In this document: positions 1 through 13,000 of the stretch, piece after piece
How positions within the stretch are numbered: the first letter of the stretch is position 1
How the letters are laid out: each line of letters begins with the position of its first letter
From: Brugia malayi
Lineage: Eukaryota; Nematoda; Chromadorea; Rhabditida; Onchocercidae
NCBI RefSeq assembly: GCF_000002995.4
Contig: NW_025062475.1
Location: 6,204,187-6,268,186 of the forward strand
DNA: 64,000 nucleotides
Direction: 5' to 3'
Position numbers and translations under genes: made by a program
Notes under the pieces: generated by a model
What the model was told of the DNA's origin: nothing
Databases searched by the model: none
The model's input: the letters and a program-made list of their open reading frames with translations, nothing else

Positions 1-425
1 AGTTGAAATAAATGCTTTTCTAGGCTCAGCCAGGTGCATTTTTCAACTGTAATTAATTAGCATGATTGAGCTGCCTTACAAAAGTAGTGATCGTAACTTA
101 AGGATTGTATTGCTAATAATAGATTGAACGTTGTTGAAAATGTCAAAAATATTTGAGAGAAAAATGTAGTTAAAAGTAGGATATTCAGGAATCAAGATTT
201 TATTTTAAATACAAACGCAAAAGGTTTTTACGTTATTAGCAATAAAGAACATAAAATAAACAGAAATGGATATTTCAGAACTAACAAGTCTGGGATTTTG
301 GAAACGAAATATTTAGAATACCCTGAGGTATTGAATTGCGGTATATTACGATGATCGGATAGTTTTGCTAAGTTCGACTAAAGTATTAGCTAAAATATAT
401 ATTTCATTTCACTTTCTTTTTTCAG

Positions 426-989
426 AAGAAATATTATAACTTAAGCTTATTGGGATGGCTAACTAAACCACTTTCACCTTTACAATCTGAAGAATCAGAT
501 GATGAACCTATCAGCAGCTCACCACCTCCGAATCAACTATCACAGAATCTAAGGATAGAAAATGAACCCGGATCAATTCAGTTAGCAGAAGCACCAAATG
601 ATTCTCAGTTTCCCGTATCAAGCATTCAGCTATTCACCGAGACAGTCATACCACAGGTAGAACCTGATAATTTAGCGTTAATTCTGCCAGCTGAAGAACC
701 TTGTGACCAACCACCATCACATCTTCCAAATATGATACAACGTGTCCGACAATCTAAGTTGTGCATTGATCCAAAGAATTTCGTCGTTCCTTTCACTCCG
801 ATAATAATAGAGGAAAGGTTAGCTGGTACCAACGAAGTTCATACAACAGTGATCAATACGTGTGGCATGACAAGTCTACCATATACCCTACACGACGATG
901 ATCCATTTGACACCAAATATCCCAATCCTAAAACATTATTACCTCCAATATCAGTGTTTCTCAATTTTCGTCGTGTAAGACGATCATGA
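426..989 (+). CDS. Last coding exon of an unrecognised gene (5' part outside window)
   Basis: A TTTTTTCAG acceptor at 417-425 opens a frame that runs 187 codons from AAG at 426 to a TGA at 987-989. No start codon is needed because it reads as a 3'-terminal exon. The encoded tail is acidic and Ser/Pro-rich at first (SEESDDEPISSSPPP), then proline- and asparagine-rich, and ends in a basic NFRRVRRS. I see no signal peptide, membrane segment or known domain, and I do not recognise the family. The upstream 425 bases look intronic. The clean long frame in AT-rich DNA plus a strong acceptor make it a real exon; its function is unknown. Confidence 0.6.
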   Translation, partial: KKYYNLSLLGWLTKPLSPLQSEESDDEPISSSPPPNQLSQNLRIENEPGSIQLAEAPNDSQFPVSSIQLFTETVIPQVEPDNLALILPAEEPCDQPPSHLPNMIQRVRQSKLCIDPKNFVVPFTPIIIEERLAGTNEVHTTVINTCGMTSLPYTLHDDDPFDTKYPNPKTLLPPISVFLNFRRVRRS

Positions 990-3484
990 TTATGTACATC
1001 TATTTAAACGATGTGTTGGGATCTCTGCTTATCGAAATTTGAAAATGATTTAATAGACTTTAAGTTTTTTGTTTTTTAATAGACCTTTAAGACGTCACAG
1101 CAAGAAATTTTTTTGAAAAAAAATAGGATCAGGTTTCAATCTTAATTTTGTTCAAATCGTTCGTAGTTTTTCTTTAAACAAAAATTCAATATGTGACTCG
1201 TTTTATGGGTTTCTCTTTTCTATGAGAGTTCCACTTGAAGTTTTACAGCAGTCATATTTTCAAAGATTTCTACCTCAGATCCCAACACATCACCTTTTTT
1301 TTTCTTTTCTTTTAATAGAGAGGATATAAGGTGGAATATTAAAGCAATAAGCCGGTACTTTTTTAACCCTTAATTCCACAAATTTCAAATTTCACTCCTT
1401 TCCATTATAACGGAAAAACAAAGTTTATATATCTATGCGGAATCATTAACTTATTCTTTGTTTATTATTTACTTTCTAATTTCTGAGTTGTTTCTAAAGT
1501 TGTTAAATTCCAGAATTTAAAATATGTTCAGCATCAGAAAATTTTATGAGCAAAGATAGTATAACACTACTTCGTCTTTTCTGAAAGTGCCTTCAACTAA
1601 TGTCTATTTAACTTCTAACAGGATTGCTTTTGAAATCTTTCCTCACATGAAATGCATGTCATTAATGTCTTTCACACTTGTCAGCTTCTTTTGTTTATTT
1701 CTCAAATATATTTTCAAGTAGCTTATAAATGAAATAGAGTGCCATCTGTGAAGTCAAATGACTTCAGTTAAGTTTCAGAAAATATTATACAGAAGTATTG
1801 CTATCAGTAATTGCAATTACTAATAGGAACAAATCATTTCAGAGAAAATAAGCATGATAAAGTCCATTTATTTATCGTTATCAATTTTAATGTTATGAAA
1901 GATGACAAAAGGGAAAGAGTTGCAGTGTTTTATGTCAAATGATAATTTCATTTATGTTATGGTGAACTGCACAGAGTTAATCTTTTTTCATATTATTTAG
2001 TCAAACTTTCAAATTCATTATACAGTTTTAATGTGCAAAAATTACTACATTGAAATAGTTATTACTGTTACTATAAGTTAATTATTTAAAGCACTTGTTC
2101 AACTAATTTTTATTTCTAATTGTTACATCAGTTTTATCAAGCTATTATATCTTTACGAATCTTTACGAATTTTATCAAGCTATTATATCACACTACAATT
2201 TCACCTCGTATTTCATTTATTTATGGAACTTCCACGAATGACATTCGACACTTTAGAATTATGAGAAGGAAGATGACAGACACTTGGTCCCAAGAAGACA
2301 TCAAGGTATTAACAAATGAAGTGGACAACGGTCACCTAGAACCAACTCACCTTCACGTGGCGCTTTTTGCTTTGTCTGTCAGCTGGGAGTAAAGACATAG
2401 ATACACAGTAAAGATATCGTTGGTTGCTGGTAGATAATTTGGTATGGATTAAGAGAGAAATAGAATGTGGAAGTTAGGAGAGTAGGAAGGAGGGTAAGAA
2501 TTGGAAGAAATAGTACAGTGTCAGATTGGCCCTTCGCAAAATATTGCGGCAAGGTGGAAGGAAGAGAAAAAGAGAACGAAGTGGGTCTACAGTGATACAT
2601 GGACTAGTCATTGTAACATAACGTGAGTTCGATCCTTCCAGTGTTGCTGGGCTTGTTTTTGGTTTGTGGTGGTTGGGGAGCAGTTGATATTGGCTGTGGT
2701 GGGAGAGGGATGAAGGTAAAACGGTAATTTCTGGCCATCGAGGTAATACCAGAGGTAATATTCAGACATTTCCTCGGACATAAGTCATTTTTCGGTTTAT
2801 TCGCAGGATGTAATCGTTTTGAACCACAACGAATGAAACTATTTTCTGGTTTCCAGATATAATATTCACCATGAAAGTTTAGGTTTCAGATGTTATGATC
2901 AGTATTGCAGTGGCAGTTTCAGATGCTTTCAGTACTTCGTGAATTTGACTTTACGAAGTGCAGCTGTTGAGGCTTAATACTCTCGAAAATGAAAAAAAAA
3001 AGTGAGCTGACTTTTCAGAGTTTTTATAGTCCTAAAGACTTATTAATAAACGAGAAAATCATTTGGAATAAAGATAGATGTTTTTCAAACATGCAATTCT
3101 ACCTTCTTTCTTTGTGTGTAACAACCCATTGATGCAAATTACAGGTTGTTGAAGAAAATTATGTTTAGGACGACTTATTTTTGTAAAAGAAAGGAAGCCT
3201 TGAACACGGTGTAATAGAAATTTGCAAAGAATATCTTTTTGGAAAGAATGATAAGCTTTTCAAAAATAAGAAAAATGAAGTAACTTCTTATCACAGACAT
3301 CCGGTTGTCAGTGCATCCTTCTATTCAAGGTTAATTTATTAGCAAGTATTTCTGTTTATTTCATTATGGAAGCATTTTAAGTCTTTCCACATTTCCCTGT
3401 TCTAAATGTTATCAAGTAATAACTGTGCATATCATGGGATTATGTTCACAAGTTCATTTAAGTCGATGGCTTTTACTGTTTCAG
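990..3484. other. Intergenic stretch, no supported gene
   Basis: AT-rich DNA between the terminal exon on the left and the next gene. It holds a small tandem duplication at 2132-2189 and a slightly GC-richer patch around 2560-2740. A short start-to-splice-donor frame (ATG at 2264 to a GTATTA at 2309) could be a first exon, but its phase does not join the next exon at 3485, so I did not call it. Confidence 0.5.
2132..2189. repeat. Small tandem duplication
   Basis: The 20-mer TTTTATCAAGCTATTATATC occurs at 2132-2151 and again at 2170-2189. The spacer carries CTTTACGAAT twice in tandem (2151-2160 and 2161-2170). This looks like a local replication-slippage duplication. Confidence 0.85.
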
Positions 3485-5820
3485 GGAGTGGTTGCAATTG
3501 CTGATAAAAGAAACTGACCCCTTTTCGGGAGCTCATATGATAACAGCTGTGTTTTTGACAGATGAGGGTAAGTCTAGGAGCAATTCTATTTCTTTAACAT
3601 TTTGCGGTTATGCATCAGACGTGATGGGATAACAAAAACAGTTTCCAATGTTGCAATTCAATAAACTTAATTAGTATGCTCTTAGTTTTTGGATGTATCT
3701 TTTTATTACAAAATGTAAATAGAACTATCTCTGTGTTCAGTGAAATTACTGTATTTTTGTCGCATAATCTTTTTAATCTATCAAACATATCTAATAAAAT
3801 ATCTTAAATATGATTTAAAATTATGCAAAAAGTGTAAATAGAACTATCTCTGTGATCTAGTTGTACTGCATGACTTACCTTTGTTGCGAATAAAGTTTTA
3901 TGGCATCATTAGATGTTCACATAGTAGTACTTCAAACTTCAGTATACTTGTATACAATTTTTTTTTTTTCATTTGTTTAGTTTGTCTTTTCGCATGTTTG
4001 ATTTGTCATATTTCAACTTTTTTTTTACAGTTCAGATAATAAATAATTCATTGATTTATAGTATAGGATTACGTATTATTTTACAATTGTATAACAATTT
4101 TTCATTAATGCTGCAAAAGATAATGACAGCAGTGGTAAATCTGATTTGGTGCTGGTTATAATTAAGTTCTCTTTTTGTTTTGAACCGATATGCTATATAT
4201 TTTACTATTTTCTAGTTGTTCTTATTCATTCTTCAAAAAATTTCCATTCAAAGGACCATACGTACTCGGAAATTTCATGCATTAACTGTGACGAAGTGGT
4301 GTTTTTTTTTTTTTTTACTTGGTTTCTTGAGCATGCGTATGTTGTTGCGGTGTTGTAGTTACTAGATAGGACAGCAGTGGGTGTAGAGTGTCATGGGTAG
4401 TCGGGAAAGCTATGGTAATCGATAGGTCAGTGCATTCAGGATGTCTTTCCAGAGCTTACAAACGCGTTATATTTTATTTTCAGAGAAATTATATGCATCT
4501 CTTTCGGTTTCCAAGCGTGATACATTATTTACATTAGCTGCAAGTGGTGTGATGAGGTGTCAGCTAATTAAATGTTAGAGATTATTTTTCAGGAATTTTT
4601 CAGGAACGGAAGATGCAAGCTGATCTTTCATACTATTCACATACGATTGAATGTAATTTTTTGATTGAACGCTTGGAGCGTTGTTACGCCGATCATCCAT
4701 TTGGTTCGGTTTCAGATTTAGTTCTCGAAATTTGTCAAATTTCCTTTGTGATTCGAATTAAAAAAGTGTTAAACTGGAACACTTTTTCAATATTCTAACT
4801 TTCAGGAAAATTTTTTGGTTACTGTGATAAAAAGGCAAATGACGTCGCTCTCTGTTGCCACGAGGAACGAGTTTTAAAAAGGTTTAACCTTGGAACGAAT
4901 CATATTTTTATTTCACTGCTTTTTGAGCGTAACATCAGAGTTTCTGAACCTTACTGATGTTTTATAAATGTTATACATTAACCGCTCCTTTTTTTTAAGG
5001 AAAAATAATCCACGATATTCTTCAAGATCAGAAGAGAACCACTGTTTGCCAGAAAGTTCATATACAGCTACTCTCAATAAATTGAAAGAAGAAGGTGTAC
5101 TTATCATTAGACCAGAAGGTAGGGGTTTGTTATTTCACTTTTTTCTTTTATCTTTTGAAAAATTTTCTCTTTACAATAGGAAATTATAGGTTTAAAATGT
5201 GATATTTTAGTGATGATTTGAGTAATGTATATAGAAATGAGGGAATTAAAGCACTGTAAAATATTTTATTCCAATATGATATAGTCGATGAATAATTAGG
5301 AAGGAACTTCTATGGCTAATTCAGTAACTAACATCTTCCGCATAAGAAATATCAGAGTTTTGAAGAAAACATGTCTTTTTATTAAAATACTCAACTATGT
5401 CTGAGTAACCATTTTTATCAGCAACATCTAAAGAAGTATCACTGTTATTATTCTTATATTAGCATAAATCTCTTTATCTATAAGATATTTAACTATGTCC
5501 AACCGACCAGTTTGAGTAGCAAAGTGCAAGGAGCATTGCTCTCATTACTCTTTGCATTAACGTCAACCTCTTTTTCATCTATAAGAAGATATTTGATTAT
5601 GTCTAATTGCCCTTTTTTTTGCTTCCCCTTTTTTTTTATGTTGGATTGCTATAAAACTAATAGCTTATACCTATTATTCCTATTACAGATTGTGAGCGGC
5701 GACGCTTTCGACGATCAGATATATCGTGAATTTTTAACATGGTTTCGTTATCAATCGCTGCTTGAGAATGAATACGTAGTTAATGGTGAAGTAATGGACA
5801 CTAGAATAGCTTTATTATGA
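3485..5820 (+). CDS. Unrecognised multi-exon gene, C-terminal part
   Basis: Exons seen: 3485-3567 (frame EWLQLLIKETDPFSGAHM...), 4593 to about 4720 (IFQERKMQADLSYYSHTIEC, then ERCYADHPFGS), about 4806-4877 (ENFLVTVIKRQMTSLSVATR), 5000-5118 (KNNPRYSSRSEENH, then TLNKLKEEGVLIIRPEG) and a last one from 5691. The first four join in phase across good splice signals; the second donor could be 4708 or 4720. The piece LNKLKEEGVLIIRP resembles a winged-helix end, but that is a guess. The last exon is ambiguous: in phase with the previous donor it stops early at 5728-5730 (ending RRFRRSDIS), while another frame stays open to TGA at 5818-5820 (DQIYREFLTWFRYQ). 5' exons were not found. Family not recognised. 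Confidence 0.5.
3714..3854. repeat. Direct repeat pair in intron
   Basis: TGTAAATAGAACTATCTCTG followed by TG occurs at 3714-3735 and 3833-3854, 119 bases apart and identical over 22 bases. It lies in the first visible intron of the 3.5-5.8 kb gene. Confidence 0.85.
5321..5611 (-). pseudogene. Frameshifted ankyrin-repeat fragment, probably of Wolbachia origin
   Basis: Read on the minus strand, this intronic stretch gives three consecutive ankyrin-type pieces in shifting frames. The first is QLDIIKYLLIDEKEVDVNAKS (21 residues, key part LDIIKYLL and DVNAK). The second is HFATQTGRLDIVKYLIDKE. The third is TSLDVADKNGYSDIVEYF, ending with a stop at 5321-5323. At least two frameshifts separate them and no intact frame or start remains. 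LDIVKYLI with DVNAK and TPLH-like parts is the usual ankyrin consensus; the short, AT-rich, Lys/Asp-rich style is that of Wolbachia ankyrin proteins, and filarial genomes are known to carry decayed nuclear Wolbachia inserts. Wolbachia origin is inference; a decayed host ankyrin gene is the alternative. It lies antisense in the last intron (5119-5690) of the surrounding gene. Confidence 0.75.
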
Positions 5821-8299
5821 AATTAGAGTACCTTTTATTGACTTATCAATTTTTCTTCAATTCGTTATGAACTTTTATTTGGTGCGTACCTATTTTAAAC
5901 CTCAAATTCGTAACTTTCATAATTATTTATTAATTTGACGTGGATATTCATATTAGTTTTGAATTTTTCAGGGTTAGTTGATGGATCAATGGATAGATTC
6001 TCTTTTTCTGTGTGAATATCTATAATATTTGTTTTAAATGAAAAGTACAGGTTATTTTGGGACTAATGAAGTCAGTGTAAGCGTCTTTGAGCTCCACTTC
6101 TCTAAGTTATTATATCAAGCAGTTAATGTCCTTTTTATGTCATGTACACATACCTTGTATTTTACAGTAAATGTTAGAGAAATAATTTTCCGTTGTCGCT
6201 TTAAGAAATTAAGATAGTATGAAGTTGTCAGCAGTATATTGGAAGTAAGGACTGTACGTAAGGACATTTATTATAAGTGCCAAAGATGAAATACAACTAA
6301 TCATAATGGCAGTTTACTACATATTTACTTTATATAATAGTTTTTTATTCTTTTCTCTTGCGATTAAAATTCATGAGAAAAGATAACGGAATAGCTTCCC
6401 AACAGTGAGTTGAATCTCTTCATACGCTTCTTTCCACTGATGGTTTTTATGACTTCACCCGAAAATCTGAAAATGAGATTTCTCCTGACTTTTATTTCTT
6501 ATACATATATCGATCAGTTAATCCTTACTAAATTTTCAAAAACTATTGACAATTCATACGTCAATTACATTTTTTTTTTTTTTTTTTGCAGAACTAAATG
6601 CCGACTTCGAACTCTTTCATCTTTATTCACTTCTGGTCCTGTTTTAACTCTCACCGTTTACAGAGCTAAAACTCTCTAAAAAAAAAAGCTAAAACTTTAT
6701 AAAACTTATAAATAATTTAATTGCCTAAGTGCAATACTTAGGCGATATGATGTTTCGTGGTTTAATTTAAGAAATCTTACTTTCCCTATGTAAGCTGCTA
6801 TGATTTCATTTTTACGATAAAAACTTTAGCTTTGTAGAATATACATAACAACAGATCACAAAGTAATGACATTGCTTCAGTCGAACAGCTGTGATTCCGT
6901 TGATGTATTAATGGTTTGTTGGATATATCATGCTCTGTTACACTGACTAACAAAAGAATGCGTACATTAATACTAATAAGACATACTGAATGAGTAGTAG
7001 ATGGTTAATTGTGTCTCATTTTAATTACCTCGTTTTAATAAAAAGTGGCAATTTGTTTAAAATGACTTATGGACTGTGTGGTGCATACAATTGTTCAGAA
7101 TGGATGGTGTGCAGTGCTGGAGATATTAGTAATCTGTTGAGATGCACTTTCTGTATGATTTCGTTCTGTATACCTTTTCCGATTATTAAACACAGTAACG
7201 CTATTTATAATACTGCAGTCCACATTTTATTTATCAGAAATTCCCAAAAGCTTTAAATTCCAAAATGATGAGCACTACCTGATCTTGTTAATTTTTCAAT
7301 ATCGCAGATACTATGAAATATTGAAGATTCAGAAATAATTTATGTTCCTCCTCATTCACTGCGTTCATAGTGATGAAAAGTCCAAATTGATGGTATGACA
7401 TACGATGTCATTTATCTAATGTGTCAATCTTATAGTGGCTGTTTATTGAAAATTTCTTCTCGGACATTTTCCACCTATTTTTCGGCTTAGGTCAAGTGAG
7501 GTCAGAAAGTCACGAAGTGCTGTTCCTGAAAAAGTTTCTTTTATTTTCTAACTGTAAACATCATATTCATTGTTCGAGTTCGATCTGAAATTCAAAATTT
7601 TATGAGGAATAAAATTGAGGCGAATATTACGATAAATAAAAAAAAAAAACGAATACTACGATAAACTTTGGACGAAGTAGGTACAGCTATAATGATCAGA
7701 GATAACAGTGATCTGTTGTAGCATTGTGAAGGCTTATCATGAATATCGGTTGTTGTTAGACTACGAAGACTGAAGTGAATTGAACTGTAACAGGGATAGA
7801 CGAAATACATTGTATTCTACTTCTTGGCTATATTTTAACAGAGCATACGTCAACATCATGACTTCACTGACGATCTATGATTTAAATTTTCTATCAAAAG
7901 GTTGGGGAAATGGAAATCCAGTAGAAATCCATTTCCAATTGCACTTCCGTAATATCAGTCAGGAAATACATACTATTAAAGCATAAGGCATGAGCTAGAG
8001 AATCATATGGAAATCACTGCTATGAGCTACTGGTAAATTACTGAAATGTGAATTTCAGTAATTTAAGAATGGCATTGAGTTGTGCATTTGAACATAAATG
8101 ATGTGATGCATTAAATGATAGCAACTGGAACTGTAGTAGCAGAGCCATTTCAGCTTACATTTCATTTTCATCTGTCCCCTCTTGAGAAAGCTTCGACTTG
8201 CAACAACTTTTCCTTCCCATCGCTACTGTTTCATGGTAACACTTACTGTCATTGTCCATCACGACCAGTTTTTTACCTTCCTATTATATTTACCGAATG

Positions 8300-8690
8300 G
8301 CCTGTACAGAATTACCGGGAGCGATTGTATTAATGGATGACCGGCGAGCCAAAGCAGTACTTGTCTTGCTCCGTCTTTCCTCACACTGTGCTGATAGGCT
8401 TCCTCTCGGGAGATTTGATCCAGCCTGCACTGGGCCTTGCATTCATAATAGACCTATTTCCAAGGTTCTAGTTGGAAGTGTGTGTATGTATGTATGTGTG
8501 TGTATGTGTGTTTGTGTGTGTATGTAGCAGAGGAGAGGAACGACATCGATCGACAAACTACTGCAAGGAGTGGAGGGAGAGGGAGTGTTGAAGTCTTTGA
8601 GAGAAGTGTTTGGAATGCGGTAGGAGACACTCCTGGGTGGTGCCTTCTTATGCGGGTACGTCTTCTGTCATAGCATTTGCATTATATGGG
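8300..8690. other. GC-richer island with GT microsatellite, function unclear
   Basis: This patch stands out from its AT-rich surroundings. Plus-strand codons from ATG at 8297 stay open for about 75 codons (MACTELPGAIVLMDDRR, later LVLLRLSSHCADRLPLGRF) before running into the GT tract. No splice partner in phase was found. It could be an isolated exon, a repeat copy or part of the unc-16 promoter region; I cannot choose. Confidence 0.3.
8478..8525. repeat. GT/GTAT microsatellite
   Basis: Imperfect run of TG with TATG interruptions inside the GC-richer island. Confidence 0.9.
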
Positions 8691-9144
8691 ACTGGGTAAC
8701 ATACTCAAGTGAAAGTAAAATTCAAAGGTGATCGCTTCGTGCTTAGAAGACGTTCAGTTTTATTATGATAGTCATCAAATAGTTTTATGATCTCTTCAGA
8801 CAATATCAGAATCTGTTGAGATAGTTGTCATCTTTTCATCTCCCAATTCAGTATGAGAAACGCACTGACAACTTTTGACCCTTCAAAGATTTACGAATGT
8901 TTTGGAGGTTTAATCGATGTACTGGAAGAAGGATATTTCTGAATTAATCCTTCTTTCTAAGCTCACTATTTGTTATATGGAAAACATAGCCAGGCCTTAA
9001 TAATCTTTGTACCTTTCTTAATAACTATTTTTATCCTTTATTGTGCTTTTCCGTTGTTCAATATAGACGCAGTTTGTATCATATTCATAATTCAACGATC
9101 TCACCCGAAATTTGGTATTGCGTTGAGCGTCCTTATCATTTTAA

Positions 9145-9170
9145 TTCAATTTCTACATTCTGCTTTACAG
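9145..9170 (+). promoter_or_regulatory. Candidate spliced-leader acceptor of unc-16
   Basis: A long pyrimidine-rich tract ending TGCTTTACAG at 9170 precedes the unc-16 start codon by 84 bases, with no upstream exon that fits. It is a good candidate for the trans-splice acceptor, or for the end of a 5' UTR intron. RNA evidence is needed to tell these apart. Confidence 0.45.
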
Positions 9171-9254
9171 CTGGCTTAAAAGTGGAGTTAGCGACTACGT
9201 CCCCAACTTCGGGACCAATATTTTGTTGTGAAGTGTGCCGCAGAGGATAGAATA

Positions 9255-10006
9255 ATGGAAATTACTCAAAGTAACAGTGTGATGCATTCTTCCACAAACA
9301 GCAGTAGCAGTGAGGTATGCTCTTTTATTACTAGTGGTATGCAAGTCTTTAAGTATTCGAATATGTTTTGTGGGAAATAGTTAAGTAACTTCAACATTGG
9401 TAAAATTTATCTCTATTTTAACCTTTTTTCTGTTAAAAATGATTATCAAAAACGAAAAAAAAATATTATAATTGTGTTGGTGTAATAGCAGATATTTTTC
9501 TGTACTCACCGTTCTTTTCATTGTCATCATAAATAAATTTTAATAAATAAATATATTTATGTCGTCCAACATTAATCATACAATTTTTAATGACTTTGAT
9601 TTAAAGGCATTAACTGTCACCTTCTGTATTTGCCAAAATTTTCTATTAGTGTTTTTCGCTATCACTAAAATTCTTGCAATAGGAGTGGAAATAGGCAGTT
9701 CTGTACATGACCAACATAGGCAAAAAGAAGAAATGTGGCAGCTTTCCATCCAGATGTTTTGTCCTCCAGATGTCATGACTTGTAGTTGTTTTTAGTCTTA
9801 TGTTTAGCTTGTTGAGTCTTTTCCTTCCTCTTTATGCAACATATCTTGTTACTCTTCTACATCTCCTATGGGAAAGTAGCATCTGTTGTTGTCGTTTAAT
9901 GAAGTAATTATTATTACTTTCTTGCATTAATTTTTCTTTTAAAATAATTATCAGTTTTATTTAGATTTCAAGTAATGTTCTGATTATTTGCTCGGATTAA
10001 TTAGAG

Positions 10007-10038
<32 letters not shown>

Positions 10039-13000
10039 TAGTATAACTAGTGCTTGTTTTCTTTTGACTGATAATGCAAGTTTTATGGTAGATAGTGTAC
10101 GGTGCTACTGGATCAATTGGTTCGGCAGGTGATGACACTCGCGTTATGTCGGAAAAAGTGCAAGTGCTTGCTTCATCAATTTACAAAGAATTCGAAACTA
10201 TGATAGAAAAAAATGGAGAAGACAGTGTCAAAGTAACTGTTATTTCTTCTCTGAATAATAACATTGTTTTGCGAAAAATCTATTTCAGTTTTGTAGTGTT
10301 TATCACTTCAAATTAAAATGTGACTTTGATTTTTCCGATAAGATTTCAATTCATTTGAATTAAAATATTACAGAATCTGATGCCACTAGTTGTCAATGTA
10401 TTGGAAAGTCTGGACCTTGCATATTTGGAAAAAGAAGAATGCTCAGTTGATTTGGAAATGCTTAAAGAAGATAATGAGCAACTGATGATACAATATGAAA
10501 GAGAGAAACACCTTAGGAGAGCTCAAGATCAGGTATTTACTCATTATGAGGGAGCTTATGGCTTGTTTCTCAAAAATGTGACTGTTTTTTTCTCGATAGT
10601 GATTTATTGTTAGCACTCAATGCATACGCTCTATAATGACTATAAATTAAATCTTGTGTAACCCATTAACAGGTAAAGTTTTGTGCTTAGTCTAACGATC
10701 TTGCAAGAATTCATGTTTATGTTTTATAGAAATGTTTGGAAATTGAAGATTCACTGATAGAACAAAATCGAGAGCTTGAAAGTAAAATTGAGTCTCTGGA
10801 GTCGATAATGAGAATGTTGGAGTTAAAAGCGAAGAATGCATCTGATCATGGTTTGTGGAAATCCAAGAATTTATCGAGACTATCAAAATATTTTCATAAG
10901 ACATGATTTCTCCTGTTTATATTTAATTGCCAAATTGTTAAGTGCTATAAGTTTCTTTTTTTATAGCTTCAAGACTGGAAGAACGGGAAGCAGACCAGAA
11001 AGCTGAATTTGACAAATTACACGATAGATACAATGTTTTGTTGAGAACACATATTGATCATATGGAAAGAACAAAATACCTAATGGGAAGTGAAAAATTC
11101 GAAATGATGCAAAGCATGCCTTTACCTTCACAGCAGTTAAGAACAAAGTGAGTGTCTAGTGATTGATATTACTTTTGATAAGTGTAGATTGTCAACAATT
11201 TTTTAGACAACCTTCTTATCATGTTCAACATATTCACTTCTGGGAGCTCATAGATCCGTTCAAATCAGAAAACAGTTCGATCTATTTCTATTTTAACCAG
11301 CTACCACTTTTTTATCATTTTGTTAGTTCCAAGTGAAGATTTGATGAAAAATTGCATTGCATATTTTGGCTTAGACTCGTACAGTTAAATGATTTTTAAT
11401 AGTTCCTGACAGAGTCACTTTCATCGTTGTTTTGAAAGAGGAAGAGAATTTACATATGGTAATTGTCAGTGAAGAACAAAATACTGTTTTTCCTTCAACT
11501 TTTAGTTATTAACTTCATTTACGCCTTAAATATATATAGTGGGACTTTCATAAATTTCATATTAGAGATAAGTTAAAAAATATAAAAACTGTAGGGTAGT
11601 TTAATTCAAAATGACTGGAAAATATTTTGAAAGCTTTTTCAAACAGTCGGTCAGAAGGTGCATTTCATAATTTTAATTTGCTGCTTCATTATGTAAATGG
11701 CTTTCGTTAGATCAAATTACAGTTATTGTTCATCAAAAAACTAGGTATGTGCATGCAAATAAAATCTTTATACTGCATTCATCATCAGAAATATTTTCAT
11801 AGAGCAATTTAATTGTATAGTATTTCTTGAAACACAAAAAATTAATTTTAGAAATCTATAGCTAGGTGAGGCTTTTTTTAGCAGGTAGATGGGTCTTTGC
11901 TCTATTCATTCACTTTTTCTCGAGATGCATTGCTTTTTTGTTGTGTATTAGTGATTGGCTCTTATTATTTCTAAATCAAAAAGTGTTTTAATGGGGATTT
12001 AAGAATAGAATTTCTTCCTTTCGCATTGTATTGACAGCATATGATTTTCAGAATGGGAATGGCAGCTTCAGTAGATGTAAACGCAATTCGCGGCGTATCT
12101 GATTTGATAAGTGCTCATATGTCACAGAGTACCACACTTGACGTCAATCTTGCCAATCATATTAGTAGCGAATGTGATATTTTTATAATCAAAATAACTT
12201 TTTACTTTTGTCCATAGGAAATAATTATCAGAGTAAGAAATGAAGCATTACTGTCGAAGAGTAGATTTATATACTTGAATATAGTAATTTTTTTGAGCTG
12301 ATTGGCATGATGAATTCGGCCAAAATGCTTCTGATATACTACAGTCACCTCGTGATTCCTCAACCTTGGAATCGCCGCGTGAAGTACCTCCAGTACTTCC
12401 TGATAACACTTTTCAATCTTCCACATCTGTTCCAGTAGCAGTTGCAGTGTAAGTCTTACATTTTGGAAATGTTTTGTCTTCGCCTTTTAAAGAAACATCA
12501 AAACTAAAATATTCGGTAAGAGTTGGTAAAAACTGATAAGTTTTGTTTGATATATAACGTCTGATGAAGTTTCGTCAGAAAAAGACTCTTGAAAAAGACT
12601 ACTGTTCAATCGTTTAACCGTTCTTTCCAGTTCCTTTTTTTATAATGTTATTAATGATTCAGCTAGCTAGGTAAATTAACTTACCAATATGTGACAATAT
12701 CATTCAGTTTACTTTGAGCTTCTAGGAATAATTCTAGCATGTTTTGGTGCCTCTATTGCTTCCAAGAAGTGTTTAAAGGGTATTGTGATAGAAAATTAAC
12801 TCCAGGTTTTTTCCATCGAGCAATGAATTGTGATATGCCATATTAAATGATTTTTTAAGATTTTTAAAATCAGATTCTTCAAAAATTGTTGATTGAAAAT
12901 GCTTCATCTGTTTGATAAATTATTGTAGAACCAATGATGCTGTGGATTCTCTTGGCGCAGATCTAACAGGTATTTTTGTCGTTCACTTTATTTACAGGAG

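Larger units (their letters stand above)
5821..9170. other. Intergenic stretch upstream of unc-16
   Basis: Mostly AT-rich with poly-T runs (around 6570-6588) and no frame that I can support as a gene. A GC-richer patch at about 8250-8690 with a GT microsatellite is listed separately. The right end is presumably the promoter region of unc-16. Confidence 0.5.

Noticed and set aside
2610..2640. tRNA-like B-box match GAGTTCGATCC
   Set aside because: No A box, no cloverleaf can be drawn around it; kept only as part of a possible repeat.
9559..9795. Open frames on both strands in the first unc-16 intron
   Set aside because: No motif, no splice signals in phase; inside an intron fixed by the flanking unc-16 exons.
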